64,000 nucleotides of DNA. Origin: Ligustrum vulgare (Eukaryota > Streptophyta > Magnoliopsida > Lamiales > Oleaceae). Below the pieces are notes generated by a model. That model saw only the letters and a list, made by a program, of their open reading frames with translations, was not told the DNA's origin and searched no databases. The first letter of the stretch is position 1, and the number at the start of each line of letters is the position of its first letter. The translations under genes and the position numbers were made by a program. Below are positions 23,806 through 35,760 of this stretch, one piece after another. The DNA lies in contig OY743179.1 of the NCBI GenBank assembly GCA_963555705.1, positions 18,422,692-18,486,691 of the forward strand, written 5' to 3'.

Positions 23806-24127
23806 TTCCAATTTTTTATATAATTAAAAAAAAAAAGAAAAAAAAATACCCGGGTTCGGGTCAATATCGGGGCGGGTACGGTCTGTCCCGAACTCGCCTC
23901 GATATGGTTCGCGGGGCGGAAAACTCGCCCCGACGACCCGAATTTTCGGGGCGGGGCGCTATGAGTCCGCCGGATCGTCCGGATTTTTTTGCCATTCCTA
24001 GGAGGGGTAGGAAAAGAGGTGATGTGGGCGGGTGGGTGGTTTTATGGAAGAAGGGGGGATGTATTCTTTTTTCATGGATGGGAGAGAATAAATTGAATTT
24101 ACCATCCTTTGGAGTACGTTTGTCTAA

Positions 24128-24612
24128 GGTTGCGTTTCACTATGTGAAAATTAGGTAAAAAGAAAATGAATTTTAGGGAATTGAAAGTTTAATATATTTA
24201 ATTTGTTTAATTTTTTAGTTGAAAAAAAGTAGGAAATTTTTCAATTTTTATTGTTTGATTGATATTATTTTTCATGGTAAATAAAACAAAATTTAACTAT
24301 TTTAATAATAAAAAAAAATTATTTTTTCACACATTTGTATTTGATAATAATAATGTTAATTTTAAAAAAAAATTAAATCAATTAACAACAATAAAATGAT
24401 CAAATGTGACGAAATTAGTTAAATATTTTGCCGACAAAATAAAACCTCCTATGCTGGTGGGAAAATGAATTCTCTGTATTCATGGAAAATCAGTGCGTAA
24501 AGTGTGAAGTTGGAAAATGATAATTGGAAAAATGTAGCAATCAAATACAAGAATATGTAAAAAGCTGAAAGAATTTCAATTCCTTGAAAAATCTTGCGTT
24601 TCAAACACAGTC
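24128..24612. mobile_element. Tourist-like MITE, 485 bp (candidate)
   Basis: It begins GGTTGCGTTTCACTATG and ends CGTTTCAAACACAGTC, with TAA on both sides. The termini are only roughly inverted copies. The interior is very AT-rich and non-coding. Confidence 0.5.
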
Positions 24613-25080
24613 TAAGCTAAATCATAATAAAGCAAGTGTTTGATAAATTAATAAATCATTTTATAAATTACAGAATCTCTCAAACTACTTTTAATTATAC
24701 ACATTTTCTCTTTTCAATCACTATTTTTTACTTCAAAATCATAAATAAATTACAAACCACAACAGAGGCTAAGCCCTTATTTGAAAGTGCTTTTATGATA
24801 ATCACTTATTTCTCATATTTTCTCTTTAAGTTTTCTTTACTTTTAAATTAAGCATTCTTAAAAGAAAATTACTTTTCAAAAAATTACACTTACACAAGTA
24901 CTAAAGTTGGTTTTAGAAACATTTTAAAAAATCAAACTAGACATAAATATGGCAAAAAGTCTTAACCCATCCATCGAGAATTAGGCAGGGATGGAAAATA
25001 TAGTTTATGCCCCGTCCTATAGGAAAGTTCAGGATCAAAGGTCAAAGTTGTATCTTGATGCATAGTTCGATAATCTTTAA
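24613..25080. other. No gene; MITE debris
   Basis: 24640-24775 is a copy of small MITE family A (see 13610-13785). 24776-24960 is another AT-rich MITE-like stretch. I see nothing coding before the copia element. Confidence 0.5.
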
Positions 25081-25085
25081 GATAC

Positions 25086-25407
25086 TGAACAAAATGAACG
25101 AAAAAGTTGATTCTCAGAATCATGATTGAATCAGGATAGAAAGTTACTGATTCAATCAGAATAGTTGCTGATTCAATCATGATTGAATCAGGATAGAATA
25201 AACCATTGTAGTCGCATTTCCTATCTTTACGTTTCTTTCTTTTCTTTTCCATTTATTGTTTGTTTGCTTTTAATGAGCTATCACTCTGTGATTGGATGCT
25301 TGCTTTCTTCCTGCGTTTATATATGTTAAACGCAGCCTTCATTCATTTTAGATTGTTGGTGAATAAAAGATATTTTCTCTCAAACTCTTTTAGCTCGACT
25401 TTGCTCA
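25086..25407 (+). repeat. 5' LTR of the copia element (322 bp)
   Basis: It starts TGAACAAAATGAACG and ends TTTGCTCA. It contains a TATA-like tttatatatg near 25316 and, at 25105-25200, several inverted copies of TGATTGAATCAGGATAGAA. Confidence 0.95.
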
Positions 25408-25472
25408 TGGTATCAGAGCAGGGGCAAAAGACACTGGAAATTGATTGAAGAATCAATCATTCATTGAAGAAA

Positions 25473-28400
25473 ATGTCAGAGGAGAATCCGCAGGAGACAA
25501 TTGCTGGAGATGTACCAGCAGATAAGGAATATTCAAACAATGATCCACTAGATCTTCAAAACTCAGATCATCCTGGTATGGTTCTTGTTACTTCAGTCTT
25601 AACGGGTACAAATTACCTTAGTTGGAGCAGATCTATTGTTATAGCTTTAGGAGCTAAGATGAAATTGGGATTTATTGATGGAAGTTGTGGTAAACCTACT
25701 GATAATCAATCTAAAATTGAACAATGGATACGGGTGGACTGCATGGTTAGATCATGGCTATTGAACTCAATTGCTAAAGATATAGTTGAAGCATTCATGT
25801 ATACAACTTCAGCAAAGGAACTCTGGTTGGAAATGAAGGAGAGATATGGTGAGTGCAATGGTCCGATGCTACATAGGGAAATAAGCAGTATCTCACAGGG
25901 AGCTTTGACTGTGGAAAAATACTATACTAAACTGAAAAGCTTTGGGATGAGTTGACTTGTTTGATGCCAATACCGGTATGCACCTGCACAGCATCTAAGG
26001 AAGTCTCAAATCTGATGAATTTTAATCGTCTTATGCAGTTTCTAATGGGATTAAATGATACCTTTGATCACATTAGAAATCAGGTTCTTGTTATGGATCC
26101 ACTTCCATCGGTGAATAAGGCCTATTCGATGATACTAAGAGTTGAGAAACAGAGGGAAGTACACAATATATATCCTGATTCAACTGATAATGTTGCTATG
26201 CTAGTTAAATCTAGTCATTACAGAAGAGACAGTGGAGGTAGAGGAGGATTTAACAGAGGATCTATGAGCCATGGACAGGTAGAGGACAATTTGGCACAAC
26301 AAGAGGAAGTAATCGAAGGTATGGATCTGAAAAGGAAAATTCCTACTGTGATCACTGTGGCATGAAAGGTCACCTATGAGATGGTTGTTTAAAGCTGATT
26401 GGTTATCCAGATTGGTAGAAGGTACCAAAGGATCAGAGATCAAGAGCTGTGGGAGATGGACGTTTTTTGGCTAATATGGCTGAGACACCTTTTGATTTTG
26501 GAGATGATCAGATCAACCATGACAGGAAGATGGAGATGACAGGATCTTCTAACTTAACCAACATTGTTACACAAGAAGTGCTCAAAGTATTGAAGGGAAA
26601 GAAGATGACAGACCTTGAAAATAAGGTGAACTTTGCACACATCAAGGAGTATGCAGGTACGAGTTCATTTCACCCACTTTTTGCTGTGTTTGATCGTTGA
26701 AATCAGGAGCCTGGATCTTTGATACAGGAGCTACTAACCATATTTGCACAAACAAGAACTTAATGTCAAACCTTACCTCAAACCCCCAGCCTATACATAT
26801 TTGCCTACCTGATGGATCTAGCAAAGTAGTCAAGCACATTGGAAATGTAAAATTGAGTCCTAAACTACATCTCACAGATTCCTTATATATCCCCAGCTTT
26901 AAGTTCAATATTCTCTCAGTGCCAAAACTCACTCAAAATGCAAATCTAAAATTAACCTTTTATCCTGATCTTTGTTTACTGCAGGACCTGTAGAGTGAGG
27001 TGATATTGGCAGTTGGCAAGCTTATAGGAAACTTATATCTGTTAGAAAAGTCTAGTTTCCTGGTCAAGAATGATAGAAATGTAGAAAACCTGATTACTCA
27101 GTCTAAATCCTTTTCCAGCAATGCTCATTGTAATCAGATGCTTGTTGATAATAAAACTCCTATTTCCTGTTCTTTTTCTTCTTCTGTTGATCAATTACTT
27201 GAATGGTATTATAGACTTAGCCATATATCTTGTTAGACTATGAAATATTTGGAATTCCTCAAACATATTCCAGAGAAACCGGATCTGATAAGACAATGTG
27301 AAGCGTGTAATAAAGCCAAACAACAAAGAAACCCTTTCCCTACCAGCAATATCCACACACAAACCATTTTTGAACTTATACATGTTGACCTGTGGGGACC
27401 CTACAGATAATTTTCACTCACAAACACACCTTATATGTTAACTATAGTGGATGACTTCAGCAGTTCCACTTGGACTTTTTTGCTTGCACATAAAACACAA
27501 GTTGCAAAGACTCTTGATAACTTCATCAGGATGGTTCAAACACAATTCGATAAAAAAGTTAAATGCATAAGGACAGATAATGGCACTGAGTTTTTGAGCA
27601 CAGAATGCCAAAATATTTTCCAGACATTTGGAATCATTCATCATAAGACTTGTGTTTATACACCTCAACAAAATGGGGTGGTTGAGAGGAAACACAAACA
27701 TTTACTTCAAATAGCTAGATCTTTGATGTTTCATGCAAATTTACCCCTAAAATTCTGGACCTACTCCTTGCTCATGGCTACATTCATCATAAATAGACTT
27801 CCTACCCCTGTTTTGAAATGGCTTACTCCTTTTGAGAAGCTGTTTGGTCATAAACCTGATTACACCTTGATTAGAACCTTTGGTTCTTTATGCTACATTG
27901 CAAATACCAAGCCCCATAAAACCAAATTTGAACCACGAGCTCATAAATGTATCTTCCTTGGATACAATCCTGGACAAAAAGGTTTTAAAGTCTTTGATAT
28001 TGACACAAAACAAATTCATGTTTCAAGGGATGTTGATTTCTTTGAATCAATCTTTCCTTTTAGAACAGAGGCAGACAATAATTCTTATCCTCCTTTACCA
28101 GTAGTTCCCATATCTGATGATGATCAAAAGTCGCCCAAATCAATTGACTCTTCTACTAAAATTGTAAATGATCCATTACATGTTCTACCTCTCCCAGAAA
28201 CACAACAAAATAGTCCACCTTCCACTGACATTTCAACAGATTCTATTCCTCTGATTCAGGTTCCTTTCCCTGAACCTGAATCATCAACAGAAAACAATTC
28301 TTCACCTTTGCCTCATTCTAACTCATCAACTCCTACCCTTAGACATAGTACTAGAGTTAGGACTCAACCTCCTTGGTTACAAGACTTCATCACCAATGTT

Positions 28401-30040
28401 ACAGATACACAAGATTTGCCAGCTGCTGGTATTATTTCACACTGCAAAAGGGTCTCACCAACTCACACAAGGTATACTCCACCAACTTTTCCTTTTATCA
28501 TTTCTCCACAGCTTAAACCTTCCTATAGTGTTTTTTTAGCAAATGTATCAATTGTTTAAGATCCTGGTTCTTACAATCAAGAAAGCAAAAGTAAAGAATG
28601 GACCGAGGCAATGCAGCTAGAGCTTGATGCATTGGAAGCCAATAAAAGTTGGGAATTGACTAATCTTCCTCCTGATAAACGAGCTATAGGATCAAGGTGG
28701 GTTTACAAGATCAAATTGCATACAGATGGTACAGTGGATAGATTCAAAGCTAGGCTTGTTTCCAAGGGTTATCACCAGCAACAAGGCATGGATTATTTTG
28801 ATAATTTTTCACCTGTAGCTAAACTTGTAACTGTCAGACTGTTTTTGGCAATTGTGGCAGGAAAAGTTTGGCCACTACATCAGCTAGATATTAACAATGC
28901 CTTTTTACACGATTTTTTGGATGAAGAGGTTTATATGCAGCCACCTCAGGGGGTATAATAAGGCCTTACCAGGACAGGTTTGTAAACTCAAAAGAAGCTT
29001 GTATGGCTTGAAACAGGCCTCGCGCCAGTGGAATACAGAATTATGTTATAAGCTTCAGGTTTTTGGATTTTTCCAATCATCACATGACTATTGTTTGTTC
29101 ACTAAACAATCCTCTCAGTCTACTCTCTTTCTCCTAGTTTATGTTGATGATGTACTCATCACCGGGTCAAGTGAGAAAGACATTATTGATACCAAGAACT
29201 TCTTGCATCAGACCTTTACTATCAAGGATGTAGGATATGCTAAATACTTCTTGGGCTTAGAAATTGTACGCAATGCAGATGGTATGTATATAAATCAGAG
29301 GAAGTACATTATAGATCTTGTTATAGATGCAAGGCTACTTGGGACTAAACCAAATCAGGTACCTATCCCTAAAGGTACACGTTTAATTTCTCAAGTAGGG
29401 GCTTTCCTTCATGATCCTGAGAAATATAGACGGTTGATTGGGAGCCTTCTTTATTTGAATCTCACCAGACCTGACATTTCATATGGTGTACAAAAATTAA
29501 GCCAATTTGTCCTTGCTCCCTGTCAAGAACATTGGGAAATTGCTCTACATCTACTCAGGTATCTCAAAGGCTGTCCTTCGAAGGGCCTTTTTTTCCCATC
29601 TCAGAATTCTTTTCACTTGGAGGCTTATTCAGATGCTGACTGGGGCTCCTGCCTTGATTCTAGGAAATCACTCACAGGCTATTGTATCTTTTTAGGTTCC
29701 TATTTGGTTTCCTGGAAAACAAAGAAACAAACTACTGTTTCCCTTTCCTCTGCAGAAGCTGAATACCGGAGTATGGGTAGCACCGTTTGTGAATTGCAAT
29801 GGATCAGTTACATCCTTCACGATTTCTACATTCCAGTTTCTACACCTATCCCCTTATGGTGTGATTATAAGGCAGCTCTACATAGTACATATCACAGCTA
29901 ATCCGGTCTTTCATGAGCGGACTAAGCATCTGGATATAGATTGTCATGTTGTACGAAATTAGTTTAATTCTGGTTTCATTCTCCCTCAGTTCGTACCTTC
30001 TCATCTTTAGTTTGCGGACTCATTTACCAAAGCTCTTGCT
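25473..30040 (+). pseudogene. Copia gag-pol polyprotein, decayed
   Basis: Domains are in copia order. Gag (25473-26400) carries TGTNYLSWSRSI and a remnant CCHC knuckle. Protease (about 26700) has FDTGATNH. The pre-integrase and integrase follow (27180-28060), with CEACNKAKQ and the acidic triad in HVDLWG, RTDNGTEF and NGVVERKH. Reverse transcriptase (28611-29300) includes YVDDV. RNase H (29600-29900) includes AYSDADWG and SSAEAEYRS. Breaks include a frameshift near 25945, stops near 26363, 26416, 26698, 26993, 27236 and 27408, a stop at 28557, a stop with a frame change near 28957, and a stop at 29899. The first zinc-finger His of integrase is replaced, and the usual FLHGDL of RT reads FLHDFL. 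It cannot make a functional polyprotein. Confidence 0.93.
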
Positions 30041-30105
30041 GCCCCTCAATTTGTTCGCCTTATTTCCAAGTTGGGATTGGGTGATCTACACCAATTCCAA
30101 CTTGA

Positions 30106-30122
30106 GGGGGGGGGGGGGGGGG
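30106..30122 (+). other. Homopolymer-G polypurine tract of the copia element
   Basis: About 17 G residues in place of the usual mixed purine tract, one base before the 3' LTR. This is where plus-strand DNA synthesis is primed. The length may be affected by replication slippage or sequencing error. Confidence 0.7.
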
Positions 30123-30123
30123 A

Positions 30124-30409
30124 TGAACAAAATGAACGAAATAGTTGATTGAATCAGCAACTTTCTATCCTGATTCAATCATGATTGAATCAAGATAGAA
30201 TAAACCATTGTAGTCGCATTTCCTATCTTTACGTTTCTTTCTTTTCTTTTCCATTTATTGTTTGTTTTCTTTTAATGAGCTGTCACTCTGTGATTGGCTA
30301 CTTGCTTTCTTCCTGCGTTTATATATGTTAAACGCAGCCTTCATTCAGTTCAGGTTGTTGGTGAATAAAAGATATTTTCTCTCAAACTCTTTTAGCTTGA
30401 CTTTGCTCA
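30124..30409 (+). repeat. 3' LTR of the copia element (286 bp)
   Basis: It is nearly the same as the 5' LTR from 30190 onward. The first 70 bp differ: the 5' LTR block at about 25109-25160 is missing, and an inverted version of it is present. Confidence 0.95.
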
Positions 30410-30414
30410 GATAC

Positions 30415-30956
30415 AGTTCTAAATTCAGATATTAAGTAATAAATAGTAATATGTTGTATAGTTTAGTGATTATTGAGATGTAATTCCAAATTTAATTACT
30501 AAAAAGTAACACTTTGTATAGTTTAATGACCATTCATATAATTTACCCCGAAAAAGTTACAAACATATCCAAACATTTAATTTTGGCATCATACATGCCC
30601 AAATTAACATTTATTAGCAACATTAATCCCATCTTGACAAAAGTGAAAGACAAAATGAAAAAGTCACTTAAAAATTCCAAAAAATAGTTAATTGCACATG
30701 TAGTCCTCAACCTTTTTTGTGCAATAAGTCTCAAACCTTTCGTTTATTAACAAATTACATCATTATGACATATTTCATCAATTAACTGCTAACTGACCAA
30801 TGTGTACTGTTACATGACATTATTGGAGAAGTAATGAATGACATCATTGAAAAATTACTAAAAATTCAAACATTTAGAAAAAATTATAGCACATCGACAT
30901 CACTGTTCAAAGAAATATCAAATACTCAATTCATATCTGATGTGATCCAAAGTTTG
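30415..30956. other. No gene; dispersed-repeat debris
   Basis: AT-rich. 30640-30840 contains the tagtcctcaacctttttt ... acatcattatgacatatt text that is frequent in plant repeats. I see no intact element. Confidence 0.4.
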
Positions 30957-31905
30957 AACACAAGTCCAAGCAATGATCCTTTGGTCGTGGAAGAAGGGTC
31001 GATGACTCGATTTCGAGCAAAGAAGGTCAAAGAGGTGATAGACAACCATGTGCAAAATACGAAGGACAAAACCACATTCTTTGCAACTAAAGAAGAAAGT
31101 TTCATGTTGGGATCGAACTAAGAAACCAATTGGATCAATGTTATTCAAGCAAATGAAAAAGGAGCGCAAACAGAAGAACTACGCGACTATGTGGTTCCGG
31201 AGTCCGACGATCGTGCGATCTCCTTTGCAAAAGTTAGTACATGAATTGAAGCTGCCACGCAAACATGGGCACATTAACCACGCGATCGTGCAACATTATC
31301 AAAGTAGAAATTCGCTAGTTTTTATTTAAATTTCGTTTTAGTTCAATTAGAAGTCGAGTTTTGATAACTTTTGGATTAATTCCGAATTTATTTATTTTCA
31401 CCCTTATTGTTCTAAAAGGGTTATTGTTATATTCCTAATTAGATTAGGAATCCTGTTTATTGCTTTTCTAATTAGATTAATCTAATTCATTTTTTTTTTC
31501 AAATATTGTTCTTCGTTGAACTAATTTCGAACTTAAGAGATTTAATTCTTGTTTCGTTCAAAACACTCAGGTTGAGATTTGTAATCATTGTGATCATCGG
31601 CATATCATTGATTGTGTTGGTTATTTGATTCAATTATTTGGAATAAATCGTGATATATTGGCTTTCTTGATTTCGTGTCAATCTAGAATTAAGTTAATTC
31701 TAAATATGTCTTCATAATTGCACGATATAATGCAAACAATGGAAGTCTTTCAAATTATTATTAAATCTTAATTTGATTTGCAATTGCATTGCATTGCACT
31801 TGTTAACTTTATGAAATTTAGTTTTGAGTTTTAATGTCATTAGTGTATGAAATCTTGAATTGCGGCATATTTCTATGAGGGGCTCACAATCATTTAATAA
31901 ATATT
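30957..31905 (+). mobile_element. Ty3/gypsy remnant (end of pol plus LTR-like sequence)
   Basis: At 31000-31060 the translation includes SMTRFRAKKVKEVIDN, the kind of sequence found near the end of plant gypsy polyproteins. It then enters AT-rich sequence with cctaattagattaggaat repeats (31432-31495) that resembles a plant gypsy LTR. No TSD or matching second LTR is found. Confidence 0.4.
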
Positions 31906-31908
31906 GTC

Positions 31909-33171
31909 AGTATTTTCTTATCAGAGAAGTCTCTAATAATAATTTCTTGTTTGATACTCCCCCTGTCCCATAAAGATAGATCCATTTATATTTTTACACG
32001 GATTAAGAAAACATAATTATATGTTGAAACTATAAATTTGCTTACATTTTACCTAATATACCCCTACATTAAATAATACTAAGTAGTTCATATGTGTTAG
32101 TAACAATGTATATTAAATAGGGGTATATTAAAAGATTAATACATTAATATAATCTCAATAAGGAAAGTAACCTATAATTTGGGAGAAGCCAGAAATGAAA
32201 ACGAAAGAAAAAATTAATGAAAGATGAAATACATTGCTAATGAAAATTTTTTTGCCACAATTTAGTAATTCGAAAATAATGTAATAAAGTATTTGCCAAA
32301 GCTACACATCGTATTAAGATATTTCGATTACGACTTTATTTGAACTCTCATAATTAACTTAACGGAAAAAAATAAGTAACACAAAACAATAAAAATGAGA
32401 ACATGAGAAGGTATCCATAAAGATGTCCAAGGTAATCCTTGAACAGGTGACCGAATAGTGCATTAAATCCAATTGTTGCCCGCATAGTGTTTAATTGGAT
32501 GAATAGTGCCTAAATTTAATTGGATGAATAGTGTCTAAATTGATGTGAAATCTGGACAATTTGCTCGCATAATGTTTAATTGGATGAATATTGCATACAA
32601 TTGTTATCCACATAGTGTTTAATTGGATGAATAGTGCCTGAATTGATGGAAAATTCGGACAATTTGTCTGTATAGTATTTAATTTGATGAATAGTGCATC
32701 CAATTGTTGCTCGCATAGTGTTTATTGGATGAATAGCGTTTAATTGCAATTATGCCTAAATTGGATGAATAATGTTTAATTGTAATTGGAATAGTGCCTA
32801 AATTGGATGAATAATGTTTAATTGCATTTAGATGAATAATAATGCATCCAATTGTTGCCCGCATATGGTATTTAATTGAATGAATAGTGCATAAAATGGA
32901 TGAATAGTGTTTAATTGCAATTAGAATAGTGACTAAATTTGATGGATAGTGTTTAATTGTAATTGGATTGGATGAATAGTGTCAATTTAATTGTAATTGG
33001 ATTAGATTAGTAGTGCCAATTTCACATTCATATAGTGTTTAATTAGATGAATAGTTCCAAAATTAGATGAATAGTGTTTAATTGTAATTGAAATAGTGCA
33101 TAAATTGAATGAATTGTGTTTAATTGTAATTGAATTGGATGAATAGTGCCAATTTAAAATCCAATCTTTGA
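31909..33171 (-). mobile_element. Helitron-like element 1, 3' end missing
   Basis: Its right end reads TCAAAGATTGGATTTTAAAT on the minus strand, a TC start as in Helitron 5' ends. About 520 bp (31909-32480) are repeated as a diverged copy at 33211-33790 in element 2. 32455-33165 is a minisatellite. No CTRR end or hairpin is seen on the left, so the element is truncated there. It encodes nothing recognisable. Confidence 0.55.
32455..33165. repeat. Degenerate minisatellite in Helitron-like element 1
   Basis: More than 20 degenerate units of 25-40 bp are built from gtgtttaattg, caattgga and tggatgaatagtgcc. Small ORFs here (Asn/Ile/His/Ser-rich) are products of the repeat. Confidence 0.85.
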
Positions 33172-33769
33172 TATATATTAGTTTTGGTGCGTGCGTAGCA
33201 CGCATATTATCAGTATTTTCCTATCAGAAAAGTTTCGAATATTGTGTTTGATACTCCCTATGTCCCATAAAGATATACTTATTTATATTTTTACGCAGAT
33301 TAAGAAAATATAATTATTATATGTTGGAACTATAAAATTACTTACATATTACCTAATATACCCCTACATTAAACAATAAGTAGTTCATATGTGTTGATAA
33401 CAATGCATATTAAATAGAGATATATTAAAAAATTAAGAAATTAATATAATCTCAATAAGGAAAGTAACATATAATTTGAGACAAACAAAAAAGGAAAATG
33501 AAAGAAAAAATTAATGAAAGATGAAATAGATTGATAATGGATCATTTTAAATGATTAAAATTTTTGTTACAGTTGAGTAATTCGAAAATAATGTAACAAA
33601 GTATTTTGCGAAAGCTTCAGATCAATATTAAGATATTGCTATTATGACTTTATTTGAACTCTCATAATTAACTTAACGAAAAAAATAAGTAACATAAAAC
33701 AATAAAAATAGAAACATTAGAAGGTCTCCATAAAAATGTCCAAGGTAATCTTTGAACAGGTGACCGAAT

Positions 33770-34436
33770 AGTGCATTAAATCCATTTGTTGCCCGCTTTG
33801 TGTTTAATTGGATGAATATTGCATCCAATTGTTATCGGCATAGTGTTTAATTAGATGAATAGTGCCTAAATTGATGGAAAATCCGGGGCAATTTGTCCAC
33901 ATAGTGTTTAATTGGATGAATATTGCATCCAATTGTTGTCCGCATAGTGTTTAATTAGATGAATATGGCCTAAATTGATGAAAAATCAAGGGAAATTTGT
34001 ATACATAGTGTTTAATTGGATGAATAGTGTTTAATTACAATTGTGCCTAAATTGGATGAATAGTGTTTAATTGCAATTGAAATAGTGTCTTAAATGAATA
34101 TTATTTAATTGCAATTGGATTGGATGAATAATGCCAATTTAATTGCAATTGGATTGGATTGGATAAATAGTGTCAATTGTTGACCACGTATAGTATTTAA
34201 TTAGATGAATAATGCCTAAATTGGATAAATAATATTTAATTGCAATTGAAATAGTGTCTAAATTGGATGAATATTGTTTAATTGCAATTGAATTTGATGA
34301 ATAGTACCAATTTAATTGCAATTGGATTGGATGAATTAATTGGATGAATAGTGCCCAGTTGGATTAATAGTATTTAAATTGCAATTGGAATAGTGCATAA
34401 ATTGGATGAATAGTGCCAATTTAATTGGAATTGAAT
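33770..34436. repeat. Minisatellite in Helitron-like element 2, part 1
   Basis: Same degenerate unit as at 32455-33165 (tttaattggatgaatagtgcc and variants). It continues at 35327-35760 after the retroposon. Confidence 0.85.
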
Positions 34437-34438
34437 AA

Positions 34439-35314
34439 CAATAAGTAAAGTACTCTCTCTCTCTCTCTCTCTCTCTGAGAGAGATGTAGAGTCTCCTCCG
34501 AGAGTTTCTCGGTGGATTTCAGTCCTTCATCGTGAAGCTTCTTCTCCAAATTTTCTTTGGTCTTCGAGTCTTGTGGCGTAGTTGGCGTCTTTTGTACAAC
34601 TTTGGGCGATTTCTTCTCCAGGTCTCCATAGGGGGTTGGGCTTTGGTGGAGGGAGCAGGGGGTGTGCTGGGTGACTGATGGTGGAGGATTCAAGGCGAGA
34701 TGCGGGCGATGTTGAGGTTTTTGTTGCGGATCCACTCGCAACCAGCGATTTGACAATGGGGGCTTTTTGGAGCAGATTTGGTGGATGTTGCCTTCCGGTT
34801 ATTGATTGAGAGAACCGGGCTTCATGGATTAATGTTGGAGGTGTTGCTGGTTATGGATGAGGACCTGAGGTGGTGGGTTTGGTTCAGAGTTTGCGGTGCC
34901 GTGGGTGGTCTGGGTGTTTATTCTTTGTCGGGAGTTCTGGTGGTTGATTTGGCGGTGGGGGATGGCAGTGGCTTTGGAGGTGGATTGGGCTGTTGGTATG
35001 GCGGTGGATCTGACAGTTGTGCAGGAGACTTGGCTGTGGTTTCGTTCAGGGTTTTTTGTATTTGGACATTTTGAGTTTTGAGTTTTTGTTTTTTAGATTT
35101 TAGATGGTTTTTAGCAGTGGATTTTTGTTGAATTTTTAGGCGGTTGTGGTACGTGTAGTCTATTCCTGGAAAGGGAAGTCCGGTTACCAACAATTCTGCT
35201 TATTCGTTCCAGTGGTTTGATGTTTTGATTGTGCTCGAGTGTACTTTCATTTGTAGTTTGCAGCGAATTGCTTATTGAATGAAATTTCACACTTCAAAAA
35301 AAAAAAAAAAAAAA
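34439..35314 (+). mobile_element. Poly(A)-tailed retroposon of unknown source
   Basis: It starts with a (CT)n run, has a composition quite unlike the host minisatellite (GT-rich, few A-tracts) and ends in 19 A residues (35296-35314). It is flanked by an imperfect 12-bp duplication, GGAATTGAATAA (34427-34438) and GGAACTGAATTA (35315-35326). These are marks of LINE-driven integration. The segment before the tail (ttgcttattgaatgaaattt) resembles plant L1 3' ends. No long ORF on the plus strand, so it is a truncated LINE or a non-autonomous passenger. Confidence 0.65.
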
Positions 35315-35326
35315 GGAACTGAATTA

Positions 35327-35760
35327 AATGAATTGAAATAGTGCCTAAAATGTGTTTAATTGCAATTGGATTGGACGAATAGTGCCAATTTAATTGCAAT
35401 TGGATAGGATGAATAGTGCCAATTGTTGACCGCATATAACGTTTAATTGGATGAATAATACCTAAATTGGATGAATAGTGTTTAATTGCAATTGAATTGA
35501 ATGAATAGTGCTAATTTAATTGCAATTGGATTGGATGAATAGTGCCAATTGTTGACTGTGTATAACTTCTAATTGGATGAATAATACCGAAATTGGATGA
35601 ATAGTGTTTAATTGCGACTGAATAGAATGAATAGTGCAAATTTAATTGCAATTGGATTGGATGGGATGAATAATGCCTAATTGGATGAATAGCGTTTAAT
35701 TGCAATTTAATTGGATAAATAGTGCAAATTTAATTGAAATTGAATTGAATGAATAGTGCT
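35327..35760. repeat. Minisatellite in Helitron-like element 2, part 2
   Basis: Continuation of the gaatagtgcc/tttaattgcaattgga array. It ends just before the element's 5' terminus. Confidence 0.8.

Larger units (their letters stand above)
21450..24000 (-). mobile_element. hAT transposon, internally deleted
   Basis: The ends are TAGCAATGGTAATGGGGGCG on the left and GCCATTCCTA on the right (read inward TAGGAATGGC), flanked by the 8-bp duplication GGAGGGGT (21442-21449, 24001-24008) expected for hAT. Both ends carry GC-rich subterminal blocks of short CGGGGCGGG/CCCGCCCC motifs (21465-21600, 23850-23990), typical binding regions for hAT transposases. The interior holds the 5' part of a transposase gene on the minus strand, and its 3' part is mostly lost. 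The element is therefore non-autonomous. It lies 281 bp upstream of the KRP start codon. Confidence 0.9.
25086..30409 (+). mobile_element. Ty1/copia retrotransposon, complete but inactive
   Basis: LTRs lie at 25086-25407 and 30124-30409, with a 5-bp duplication GATAC on both sides (25081-25085, 30410-30414). The PBS TGGTATCAGAGCAG (initiator Met tRNA type) starts directly after the 5' LTR at 25408. A polypurine tract with about 17 consecutive G residues (30106-30122) precedes the 3' LTR. The single gag-pol frame between them has many stops and frameshifts. Confidence 0.95.

Noticed and set aside
31960..32000. Stowaway-like ctccctctgtcccataaag text as the end of a mariner-type MITE
   Set aside because: The motif lies inside the Helitron-like elements (again at 33250), and no matching inverted end or TA duplication is visible.
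34421..35193. ORFs of 61-111 codons in the poly(A) retroposon
   Set aside because: No domains, and they conflict in strand; the insert is better explained as a retroposed fragment.
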